Shown here piece after piece: positions 7,838 through 14,941 of a DNA stretch of 35,096 nucleotides (position 1 is its first letter; each line of letters opens with the position of its first letter). The position numbers were made by a program, and so were the translations under genes. The DNA is from Fulvivirga sp. GTDB lineage: Bacteria; Bacteroidota; Bacteroidia; Cytophagales; Cyclobacteriaceae. The stretch covers positions 1 through 35,096 of the forward strand of contig JANQLQ010000332.1 in the NCBI GenBank assembly GCA_028280565.1, given 5' to 3'. The notes beneath the pieces were generated by a model, which ran no database searches, was not told where the DNA came from, and saw only the letters and a program-made list of their open reading frames with translations.

Positions 7838-10399
7838 ATGTTAAACACAGTTAAAAACACCTGTATTGCGATTTTTTACCTCGTAATCGTGTCCTCCTGT
7901 ACAGAACAGGGCGCTGACATTATGAAATTCCAAATCGAAGATAACTGGCAGTTTGTGCAAGAAGGGAAGGAAGAGTGGCTAGCCGCACAGGTTCCCGGGA
8001 CCGTCCATACCGATCTATTGGCCAACGGCGAGATCGAGGATCCATTTTATGGGACAAATGAACACAACCTGCAATGGATAGAAGAAGAGGATTGGGTCTA
8101 CCGGACCACTTTCGAACCTGGGGGCCTGCTGGGATACTCGGAAGTAGAATTGGTCTTTGAGGGGTTAGATACCTATGCAGAGGTGTATCTCAACGATGAA
8201 CGGATCCTTAACGCCTATAATATGTTTAGGGAATGGCGCGTGCCTGTGAAGAAATGGCTTAAGGACAGTGAAAATGAATTGGTCATTAACTTTCGCTCGC
8301 CGATGAAGGAGGTAGCAGCAAGGTATGATACGATGACCGCCAAGTATTTTGCAAGTAATGACCGCCATGAGAAAAAGCTCAGCATTTTTACGCGTAAAGC
8401 ACCGTATCATTATGGATGGGATTGGGGTCCTAGGTTTGTCACCTCGGGGATATGGAAGCCCGTCTACCTGCAAGGCTGGAATACAGCAAAGCTTACCGAT
8501 GTGCACATTCAACAACGATCTTTAAGTGATGAGCAGGCCGATTTGGAGGTTGTATTCGAGGTAGAGGCTAACCAGGAAACTCCTGCGGTTTTGAGTGTTG
8601 AGCTAGATAACAACATTTACATCCAGGATATCATGTTAAAGCCGGGTAATAACCGGGAAACTTTAGCCGCTAATGTAGCAAGTCCCAAACGCTGGTGGCC
8701 TAATGGATTAGGAGAACCTTACTTGTACGAGGTTAAAGCAAAACTCACCATAGGCAGTAAGGAGGTGGACGCCCAGCAAATGAAAATAGGACTTCGTACA
8801 GTAGAAGTAAAGCAACTCCCCGATAGCGTGGGCAGAAGTTTCGAGATTTGGGTGAATGACGAGCCCGTATTTATGAAAGGAGGAAACTCTATCCCGATGG
8901 ACAGTTTCGTGCCTAGGGTCACGAGAGATGATTATAAGAGGCTCATAGAAGACTGCAAAAAGGCAAACATGAACATGATCCGTGTGTGGGGTGGCGGAAT
9001 TTACGAACAAGACGCTTTTTATGATCTGTGCGATGAAAACGGGATACTGGTATGGCAGGATTTTATGTTTGCTTGCAGCCTGTACCCGGGAGATACCGCT
9101 TTTTTGGAAAATGTGAAACACGAGGCGATCGATAACATCAAAAGACTGCGAAATCACCCCAGCCTGGCCCTGTGGTGTGGGAATAACGAGGTAGAGGAGG
9201 CGTGGCAGCATTGGGGTTGGAAAGAACAATCTCCAGCGTACTTTTGGGAAGAGTATAAGAAATTGTTCCACGAGCTTCTCCCCGAAGTTGTGGCCAACTA
9301 CGATCCGCAGCGCTATTATCACCGGAGCTCGCCTACTTCTAACGACAGTCTTAATATGCCCCGGGACAGCCGTTATGGCGATATCCACTACTGGGGCGTT
9401 TGGCATATGGAAGAGCCTTTCGACTCTTTTTTAGAAGATAAGAATACCGGCAGGTTTGTGAGCGAGTACGGCTTCCAGTCGTTCCCGTCGCTGGCCACGA
9501 TCAAAACCTTTGCTACTCCAGGGGATTTCGACATCACTTCGGAAGTGATGCAATCGCACCAAAAGAATGTAGGCGGGAACAGGAGGATCAAAAACTACAT
9601 GGAACGGTACTATGGTGTTCCTGGCGATTTTGAATCTTTCCTGTACGTAAGCCAACTCTTGCAGGCCGAAGCGATGAAAACAGCCGTAGAGCACCATCGC
9701 AGGATGATGCCCTATACCATGGGCAGCTTGTATTGGCAGATCAACGACTGCTGGCCCGTGGCAAGCTGGGCAGGATTGGATTATTACGGCAACTGGAAAG
9801 CCCTGCAGTACTACGCCCGTGACTTTTTCAACCCCGTGCTGGTCAGTATGAAACAAGAAAAAGACCGGGTGGATATTTACGCCATTTCAGACCATAGGAC
9901 CGCACAAAATGTGACCTTGGACTGGTTTCTCCTAACGTTCACGGGGGATACACTAAAGCAATCCACAAACAAGTATGAATTAGGAGCGAATAAAAGCGAT
10001 ATTTTGGAAAGCGTTTCCCTAAGCGAAATACCCAAACAAGACCGGGCTACCTATTTCTTGTATGCCGTTCTACGTGACCAGGCCGGGAACAAACTAAGCG
10101 ATAACCGGCTGTTTTTTGTTGAAAATAAAGAACTCGACCTACCACCGTCCGAAATAGAAATAGAGGTCCTAGAAAAGGCTAATGGCATTCATGTTTCCCT
10201 TTCCTCGTCGGCTTTTCTAAAAAATGTGTATCTCACCCTTGAAGAAGTAGAAGGCAAATTCGAAGACAATTTCTTTGACCTCAACGCCGGGGAAAGAAGA
10301 GAAGTAGTGTGCTCGACGGGTGAAAAAGTAGCGCTGGAAGAGCTCAAAAAGAACATCAAGGTATTGACGTTGAATGAAGTTAAATCAAAGATGAAGTAG
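7838..10399 (+). CDS. GH2 family beta-mannosidase lipoprotein
   Basis: An 853-residue lipoprotein (lipobox VSSC, Cys21). GH2 architecture is seen in order: a jelly-roll sugar-binding domain (QVPGTVHTDLLANGEI, GLDTYAEVYLN), an immunoglobulin-like domain, a TIM barrel starting near FMKGGNSIPMD, and C-terminal beta domains. The acid/base is Glu451 in WCGNNEVEEAW and the nucleophile is Glu543 in SEYGFQSFPS; both signatures, and YHYGWDWGPRF, are those of the beta-mannosidase branch and not of beta-galactosidases. It removes terminal beta-mannose from manno-oligosaccharides. It is the last gene of the hydrolase cluster, and the repeat-rich region begins right after its stop. Length agrees with the family. 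Confidence 0.94.
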   Translation: MLNTVKNTCIAIFYLVIVSSCTEQGADIMKFQIEDNWQFVQEGKEEWLAAQVPGTVHTDLLANGEIEDPFYGTNEHNLQWIEEEDWVYRTTFEPGGLLGYSEVELVFEGLDTYAEVYLNDERILNAYNMFREWRVPVKKWLKDSENELVINFRSPMKEVAARYDTMTAKYFASNDRHEKKLSIFTRKAPYHYGWDWGPRFVTSGIWKPVYLQGWNTAKLTDVHIQQRSLSDEQADLEVVFEVEANQETPAVLSVELDNNIYIQDIMLKPGNNRETLAANVASPKRWWPNGLGEPYLYEVKAKLTIGSKEVDAQQMKIGLRTVEVKQLPDSVGRSFEIWVNDEPVFMKGGNSIPMDSFVPRVTRDDYKRLIEDCKKANMNMIRVWGGGIYEQDAFYDLCDENGILVWQDFMFACSLYPGDTAFLENVKHEAIDNIKRLRNHPSLALWCGNNEVEEAWQHWGWKEQSPAYFWEEYKKLFHELLPEVVANYDPQRYYHRSSPTSNDSLNMPRDSRYGDIHYWGVWHMEEPFDSFLEDKNTGRFVSEYGFQSFPSLATIKTFATPGDFDITSEVMQSHQKNVGGNRRIKNYMERYYGVPGDFESFLYVSQLLQAEAMKTAVEHHRRMMPYTMGSLYWQINDCWPVASWAGLDYYGNWKALQYYARDFFNPVLVSMKQEKDRVDIYAISDHRTAQNVTLDWFLLTFTGDTLKQSTNKYELGANKSDILESVSLSEIPKQDRATYFLYAVLRDQAGNKLSDNRLFFVENKELDLPPSEIEIEVLEKANGIHVSLSSSAFLKNVYLTLEEVEGKFEDNFFDLNAGERREVVCSTGEKVALEELKKNIKVLTLNEVKSKMK

Positions 10400-10486
10400 G
10401 GAGCCTCCTATTATTTCAGCGAGCATTGGAATAAGAAAGGTTTAAAACGCCCTCAACGCAATCAAAACACGTTTTTGCGATGATTA

Positions 10487-10593
10487 CATTTTTGCGAAAA
10501 TGCTTGGAGTTGGGATGACAAAAACGGCAAAAATAATCGTCACAGCGAGTGGTACCATTTTCACGAAAATGCTTGGAGTTGAGATGACAAAAT
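10487..10593. repeat. Two-copy direct repeat with a truncated family B end between the copies
   Basis: A unit of about 38 bases containing CGAAAATGCTTGGAGTTG and ATGACAAAA occurs at 10487-10524 and again at 10556-10593 with few changes. Between them sits AATCGTCACAGCGAG, the left end of a family B repeat, after which family B similarity stops. The arrangement suggests repeated insertion or slippage of intergenic repeats downstream of the beta-mannosidase. No gene is present in this part. Confidence 0.7.
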
Positions 10594-10602
10594 AAAAAAC
10601 GG

Positions 10603-10751
10603 ATCGTCATGGCGAGGCTGGCGGTGCTAGTGCAGGGGCTACGAAGCCATCCCCTCCAAGAGATATACCGGATGGACTTTGTTACCGCTTCTCGAGCAGG
10701 GGATCGCTTCACGCCTTGCCGAAGCCAACACACTGGGTTCGCGATGACGAT
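10603..10751. repeat. Family B intergenic repeat, copy 1
   Basis: A 149-bp element with inverted ends (ATCGTCATGGCGAGGCTGGC at the left, GCGATGACGAT at the right) and internal GGGGATCGCTTCACGCCTTG. Copy 2 at 11487 has the same orientation; copies 3 and 4 near 20336-20644 are inverted. No ORF; MITE-like. It ends 22 bases from the stop of the decayed HTH gene on the other strand. Confidence 0.85.
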
Positions 10752-10773
10752 AATGTTTTTTTGTTTAGGAGTT

Positions 10774-10965
10774 TTATCCCGAATTCACGTTGTTAACCTC
10801 GGCAGGTTCGGAGAACCTGGCAATTTTTAAGTCACAGGTCCTGGGGGCCTGCGCCAGTGGCAATCGCCGCGCCACACGATACGTAAGGTCTGCTTTAGCT
10901 AAAAAAACGTATTTACGTTTGATCCCACGGGCCCGGCAGATCGTATCCAGGTTAAATGTTAGCAT
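10774..10965 (-). pseudogene. Decayed or short XRE/Cro-type helix-turn-helix regulator
   Basis: A 63-codon frame starting MLTFNLDTICRARGI and continuing FLAKADLTYRVARRL. This matches the pattern of small Bacteroidota HTH proteins of the YozG/HTH_26 type, which open with a FNLxxIxxARGI helix and have a KxGLTxxVARRL recognition region. The ending (DLKIARFSEPAEVNNVNSG) resembles the fifth helix of such proteins but stops before the usual NELxxW tail, and a family B repeat lies just beyond the stop. I therefore call it a truncated or decaying gene, though a functional short protein is possible. Its upstream side on this strand is the 21-bp repeat array (58 bases away), so if active it might bind and regulate that array; this is inference. 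Confidence 0.5.
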
Positions 10966-11022
10966 TTTAGTCTATAAAGATTAGTAATAAGTAAATCATA
11001 TTCTTAATGTAGTCAATTTTAA

Positions 11023-11253
11023 TGGCGATATATTCTTTATTAGTGGCATTCTTGAATATAAGTATGGCTATATGTCATAATTTGTTGCGTTTTTAGAATT
11101 TATAAATGTCATTTAGGAATTAATATATTGCATTTAAGAATGTATGTATGCGTTTTATGAATTAAAAGATGGCAATTAAGAATATAATTGTAACGTTATT
11201 GTTTATAAATACTGCATTATGGTAAATAATGTTTGCATTTTGGAAAACTATTA
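11023..11253. repeat. Array of eleven contiguous degenerate 21-bp repeats, AT-rich
   Basis: Eleven units of exactly 21 bases run without gaps, starting at 11023, 11044, 11065, 11086, 11107, 11128, 11149, 11170, 11191, 11212 and 11233. Units begin TGGC or a close variant (C or G at position 4 in all units), have T at position 7 in all eleven, G at position 11 in nine, and usually AAT at positions 12-14; the rest is AT-rich and free. No frame is open through it, and there are no variable spacers, so it is neither coding nor a CRISPR array. Twenty-one bases equals two helical turns, so the conserved TGGC and G positions face the same side of the DNA. Such phasing fits cooperative protein binding (iterons, partition sites, multi-operator arrays), but I do not recognise the sequence. 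Confidence 0.85.
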
Positions 11254-11263
11254 AACTGTCATA

Positions 11264-11410
11264 GGTTGGGTACCTCCCCGTTAGCGTCTAACGATTGGAG
11301 AGCTCCAATGATGAGCTGATCCCTGGCTCGTGCGAGGTGTTAACCCCCTGGTCTTAGATCAAGCGCAGCGGTCCTAAGACCGCAAATCACCAAGAGCGTC
11401 CGCTCGGTGA
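11264..11410. ncRNA. Candidate structured RNA or DNA element next to the 21-bp array (strand unknown)
   Basis: A GC-rich island directly abuts the AT-rich array and has dense pairing potential. GGTT (11264-11267) pairs with AACC (11342-11345) and ACCTC (11272-11276) with GAGGT (11334-11338), enclosing two adjacent hairpins: CGTTAG/CTAACG (11279-11284, 11288-11293) and ATTGGA/TCCAAT (11294-11299, 11304-11309). Downstream, GGTCTTAG (11350-11357) pairs perfectly with CTAAGACC (11374-11381); an exclusive alternative is GCGGTC/GACCGC (11368-11373, 11378-11383) with a CTAA loop. A last stem joins TCACC and GAGC (11387-11397) to GCTC and GGTGA (11402-11410) with an AA bulge. No U-tract follows on either strand. 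I recognise no known RNA family. Confidence 0.5.
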
Positions 11411-11486
11411 AGTAATATAAAACGTCATATTTCAACTATGCCTTTGGTGAAATAGGAACTTAGTCCAGCTTTTGGGTTAAAAAATA

Positions 11487-11635
11487 ATCGTCACAGCGAG
11501 GCTGGCGTAGGCCGCGGGTGGGTTACGAAGCTGCCCCCTTCTCGTGTGTGATCGAATAGACCCTGTTCTCGTTCCGCGAGTGGGGGATCGCTTCACGCCT
11601 TGCCTAAGCCAACACGCTGGGTTCGCGATGACGAT
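11487..11635. repeat. Family B intergenic repeat, copy 2
   Basis: A 149-bp element, same orientation as copy 1, with left end ATCGTCACAGCGAGGCTGGC and right end GGGTTCGCGATGACGAT. The internal GGGGGATCGCTTCACGCCTTG is shared with copy 1. Copies 1 and 2 flank the HTH remnant, the 21-bp array and the structured segment as direct repeats. Confidence 0.85.
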
Positions 11636-11721
11636 AAGAACAAGGTGTGTCATAAGTAGGCTGGCGTTATAAATCCATCCAAAACCTATACCTAAGAACA
11701 TCATTCTTTACTTTCGAACAT

Positions 11722-11922
11722 CGTCATTCCCTTGCAGCCCTGGTATTGGGATGCGCGTGACAAGCGCCACCGGGATCACTATGTGGAAATCTCCATTCTC
11801 GCTGGACGTAAGCCGAGGAAACTAGCTCGTTCCCGTCTCGTGACTTCGCAGATTCTTCCAAAGGAATCCCAATGGGGCTGATCTCCCTCCGTCCACCCAC
11901 ACCCACCGCCAGGAATGACGAT
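11722..11922. repeat. Family A intergenic palindromic repeat, copy 2
   Basis: A 201-bp element with inverted ends ATCGTCATTCC and GGAATGACGAT. It carries CGTGACTTCGCAGATTC, the inverse of the core in copy 1 at 5178-5345, but has extra sequence between. A frame on the minus strand inside it is a by-product of the repeat. The rest of 11923-12114 shows no gene. Confidence 0.75.
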
Positions 11923-12114
11923 GAAGAAGGTTTTTTTCGTTTTTGATGAGAGTGACCAACTAGTTATTTTGACTTTAAATCCCTGTTTATCGAATAATTG
12001 AAAATGAAAAAGTAACGCTAGTTAACAACGAGACCGATGACTGTTACCAGGTCGGTTGACTTCCCGGTATGATTTTCAGCTAGGATAAAGGGAATCACAT
12101 TGTGATGTATCGAC

Positions 12115-12708
12115 TCAATCACTTTTATTATGATCCATTAACTTCACTAGGGTCTTCCTTGCCAGTTTTTCATAGGCAGATCTGCAGGAACCTATGAAAT
12201 AGATTCCTTCTTCCTCATCTTCATCCGGGGCATCAATAAGCACCTCGTTTTCCAAACGCCAAGCCAGCTTGCCGGAATGCAGGTCATAGATGTCCACCCG
12301 GTGTTTAACGTATCCGTTTTGACCAATGCAGGCGTCCTCCCAACCTAAGATATATCCTACCAAGAAAAATCTTGACGATATAAATTGCCTTAGATCTGCT
12401 ATTAATGGTTTAGGCAGTTGGTTGGGTAAGGCATACACTCCATTAGCGTAAAGCAAAGAGTCTACCCTGCCTGGCCTTTCAACGTCAAGAAACAGGCCTT
12501 CGGGGATTGAGTTCAAGAATATCTCCGTAGAGAGCGGGCCTGCTAGTGTATCGGTGGAAACAAGGCTTGGGATGGCGACCGTTTCATGACCGGTGATTTT
12601 GAAATCGGGATCGGCGTAATAAGATCGTTCAAAATACACATTAGCGGAACAGCTTGTGAGGAATGTGATGATCACTAATTTTAATAGTACAAGTTGAAGG
12701 TTAGACAT
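12115..12708 (-). CDS. Putative lipoprotein of unknown function
   Basis: A 197-residue protein whose first 20 residues form a lipoprotein signal with lipobox LTSC (Cys20). The mature part is soluble, has an acidic run (DAPDEDEEEG) near residue 170 and ends with a basic helix. Segments such as VDIYDLHSGKLAWRLENEV resemble outer-membrane lipoproteins that report on an operand pair of strands, but I cannot assign a family. It stands alone between repeats and an intergenic region before the divergently transcribed desaturase. A real gene is supported by the signal, normal codon use and length. Confidence 0.75.
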   Translation of the reverse strand: MSNLQLVLLKLVIITFLTSCSANVYFERSYYADPDFKITGHETVAIPSLVSTDTLAGPLSTEIFLNSIPEGLFLDVERPGRVDSLLYANGVYALPNQLPKPLIADLRQFISSRFFLVGYILGWEDACIGQNGYVKHRVDIYDLHSGKLAWRLENEVLIDAPDEDEEEGIYFIGSCRSAYEKLARKTLVKLMDHNKSD

Positions 12709-13125
12709 AAGTTACACTGCTGTTTACTGGCATGTAAGAGAATATTAAAGTGTTAATAGTACCCTTAGAAAAGCAGCAATCACTATGCCATGGATGAACC
12801 CTGTACCGCTAAATCTTGATGAGATAGTATCATTTTACTTAGCAGGGTTTTAACTTACGGGCCTTTAGAATCTACAATATTTTCATTCTTTTAAGGTTTA
12901 AAAGATAGGCTAAGACGCTATATAAATTTTTGGCAGGCTGCTGTAAGGGCCTGGTAAAGAGAACAGTACTAGTGAAACTTGTAAAGTGTTTAATGTTTCA
13001 TTCGACGGGTGAAAAGAAATAAAAACAGAAAATAGTTGCGGTCTTTTGACCTATGAGTCTTATCTTACAACTTTTTAATTTGGTCTTGTCGCTGACAAAA
13101 ATTCAATGACAGTTAATCATTTTTT
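12709..13125. other. Divergent intergenic region between lipoprotein and desaturase
   Basis: This 417-base gap separates two divergent starts and should hold both promoters. A long imperfect hairpin can be drawn from AACCCTG (12797-12803) and CTAA (12809-12812) to TTAG (12839-12842) and CAGGGTT (12843-12849). I see no small gene and no strict TAnnTTTG match in a good position; TTAATTTG at 13075-13082 is the nearest to the desaturase. Confidence 0.4.
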
Positions 13126-14223
13126 ATGAAGGTAAAATTCAATGGTAAGAACCGTCCCGGGTTCTATGTGGAGGTGAAACGAGAGGTGGAGAATTATTTC
13201 AAGTCCAACAACATCAGCAAAAATGCCAATGGAGAGATGGTAGGGAAGACCCTGCTGTTCCTAGGTCTCCTGTTTTTGTTGTATTGGCTTATTGTTTTTG
13301 TGAATATAAACATTTGGCTTACGTTGGTCTTGGCTATAGCAATAGGCGCTGTGCAAGCTTTTATAGGTTTTAATATTTGTCATGATGCCATTCATGGAAG
13401 TTATTCTTCTAATGGTAATGTGAATAAGTGGTTGAGCTATGTCTTTAACTTAATAGGGGCAAATGCCTATGTCTGGAAGATCACACATAACACGGTACAT
13501 CACACTTATACGAATATCCCAGGACATGATGAAGACCTGGATGTGGCACCCGGATTGGTAAGGCTCTCCCGGTTAGAAAAAATAAAACCCATGATGAGGT
13601 ACCAGCATGTTTATGCCTTTTTTCTTTATGGGCTAGCCTCGCTTTCCTGGGTATTTCGAAAAGATTATTTGAAATTTTTTCAACCTAAGATCGGGCAGAC
13701 TGATAATACCAATCATCCTAAAGGAGAGTATTTTAACCTATTCTTTTTCAAAGCGATCTATTATACTCTTTTTATAGTCGTACCCCTCTTGTTGATGGAT
13801 CTTGCCTGGTGGCAATTCTTGATCGGTTTCCTTTGTATGCATCTTGCCGAGGGGCTAGTGCTAGGGCTGGTCTTCCAGCTGGCGCATACGGTAGAAGGTA
13901 TCGACTACCCGGAACCCGATTCAGAGGGGCATTTGGATGAATCTTGGGCGGTACATCAAATGCATACTACTGCTAACTTCGCCCGGAAAAGCCGGCTTGC
14001 AGGGTTTCTTTGTGGGGGACTGAACTTCCAGATAGAGCATCATTTATTCGCCAATATTTGTCATGTGCATTACCCCGCCATCTCCAGGATAGTAAAGTCA
14101 GTAGCTGAAAGACATGGTGTACCTTACCATGAAAATAAAACATTTCTCGGGGCGCTTATCTCGCATTACAAGACCTTGCGAAGGTTTGGCCGTGAGGACC
14201 TGGAACTTCAAGCGGTAGCTTAG
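13126..14223 (+). CDS. Membrane fatty acid desaturase (acyl-lipid/acyl-CoA type)
   Basis: A 365-residue integral membrane protein of the fatty acid desaturase family PF00487, which inserts double bonds using a di-iron centre and so tunes membrane fluidity. The three histidine boxes are intact: HDAIH at 86-90, HNTVHH at 121-126 and QIEHH with H305/H306. Hydrophobic segments lie around residues 45-85 and 205-255, giving the usual two hairpins. The QxxHH form of the third box is that of the front-end/linoleoyl-CoA-like branch, common in Bacteroidota, but no fused cytochrome b5 domain is present, so electrons must come from a separate donor. It is monocistronic, followed by strong hairpins at 14229-14282. 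Regiospecificity cannot be read from the sequence. Confidence 0.92.
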   Translation: MKVKFNGKNRPGFYVEVKREVENYFKSNNISKNANGEMVGKTLLFLGLLFLLYWLIVFVNINIWLTLVLAIAIGAVQAFIGFNICHDAIHGSYSSNGNVNKWLSYVFNLIGANAYVWKITHNTVHHTYTNIPGHDEDLDVAPGLVRLSRLEKIKPMMRYQHVYAFFLYGLASLSWVFRKDYLKFFQPKIGQTDNTNHPKGEYFNLFFFKAIYYTLFIVVPLLLMDLAWWQFLIGFLCMHLAEGLVLGLVFQLAHTVEGIDYPEPDSEGHLDESWAVHQMHTTANFARKSRLAGFLCGGLNFQIEHHLFANICHVHYPAISRIVKSVAERHGVPYHENKTFLGALISHYKTLRRFGREDLELQAVA

Positions 14224-14228
14224 CTAAT

Positions 14229-14282
14229 GGGAGTGTTTTACTCCCTTTGAAGAATCACCGGGTGACGTAAGTCGCCCGGTGA
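14229..14282 (+). terminator. Two consecutive hairpins after the desaturase, probable terminator
   Basis: GGGAGT/ACTCCC (14229-14245) with loop GTTTT is followed by TTTG. It is followed by a 12-bp stem, TCACCGGGTGAC (14255-14266) with GTCGCCCGGTGA (14271-14282), closed by a GTAA tetraloop and containing one T-G wobble. The second has no U-tract directly after it. Confidence 0.65.
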
Positions 14283-14343
14283 GCCCCAATACCTTATTTT
14301 AGCTTATAGTGATCAATGGCTGTGTGAAAACGTGGGTTTCATG

Positions 14344-14660
14344 GCGTCCTTGAAAATTAGCTATAATAGGAAAACGTCTAATTTTGGCAAGTTAGGCTTG
14401 TATTTTACAACATTACAGGTAATGCGAACCTGGCAATGAGCAGTTTAAGCGGGATTTTGAGGTTCTAAGCCCGGTTTTCATTTTCTTTTGTACGCTCAGA
14501 AGAAAACGAAGCAAAAGAAAAGGGCGCCAGCAACAAAGCCCATTTTCCGCACTAAACGCACTGCCAAGCCCTCACAGGCCGCTTACGCACAGGCCTCAAA
14601 TGTGCCGCCCCGTTCCTGGATGTCTCCCCTCTATACGCCACTTGAATTTTCAATGCTGCC
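14344..14660. repeat. Family C long intergenic repeat, copy 1
   Basis: About 317 bases matching 24273-24590 in the same orientation along its full length, with the best-kept block around GGGATTTTGAGGT, TTTTCATTTTCTTTTG and CAAAAGAAAAGGGC. The T-rich and A-rich blocks can pair into a hairpin. A 63-codon frame inside it (starting near 14488) is not kept in copy 2, so it is not a gene. It sits between the convergent desaturase and aspS. Confidence 0.85.
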
Positions 14661-14941
14661 TGGTTTCAAGTTTTTTTAAAAATATTCCACCTAGTTCTTT
14701 ACGATTCTTGGCGCCCTTAGCGGTTAGAAAAGTCAATTTGTGTTAGAATCGCAGCCTAGGTAATGAGAGATTAGTGCAGTCGTATTTTGGTCATTGGTCA
14801 TAAGTGAGAACGCCCGGATTACAAATCCTAATGCTACAATGAGTACGCATTGCGCTACGCTAAATGCGGACTAGTTACGTAATTATATAGTTATGCATCA
14901 ATTATCTTTTTCGACAACCGCCAGGGAGCAAAGTCCATAGA
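14661..14941. other. Intergenic remainder with a REP-like hairpin
   Basis: No gene is seen. At 14846-14868 CGCATT-GCG pairs with CGC-TA-AATGCG around a CTA loop, a nine-pair stem with a two-base bulge, of the kind left by REP-type palindromes. Confidence 0.45.

Noticed and set aside
10416-10733. 105-codon minus-strand ORF with repeated NSKHFR segments
   Set aside because: The internal repetition comes from the 38-base DNA repeat and a family B element, not from a protein.
11023-11253. CRISPR array
   Set aside because: Units are contiguous, degenerate and only 21 bp, with no spacers and no cas genes in the window.
11023-11253. Plasmid-type iteron replication origin
   Set aside because: Spacing fits, but there is no rep gene or DnaA-box cluster and the locus is between housekeeping regions; kept only as an analogy.
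14488-14679. 63-codon basic ORF
   Set aside because: It lies in repeat family C and the frame is not conserved in copy 2.
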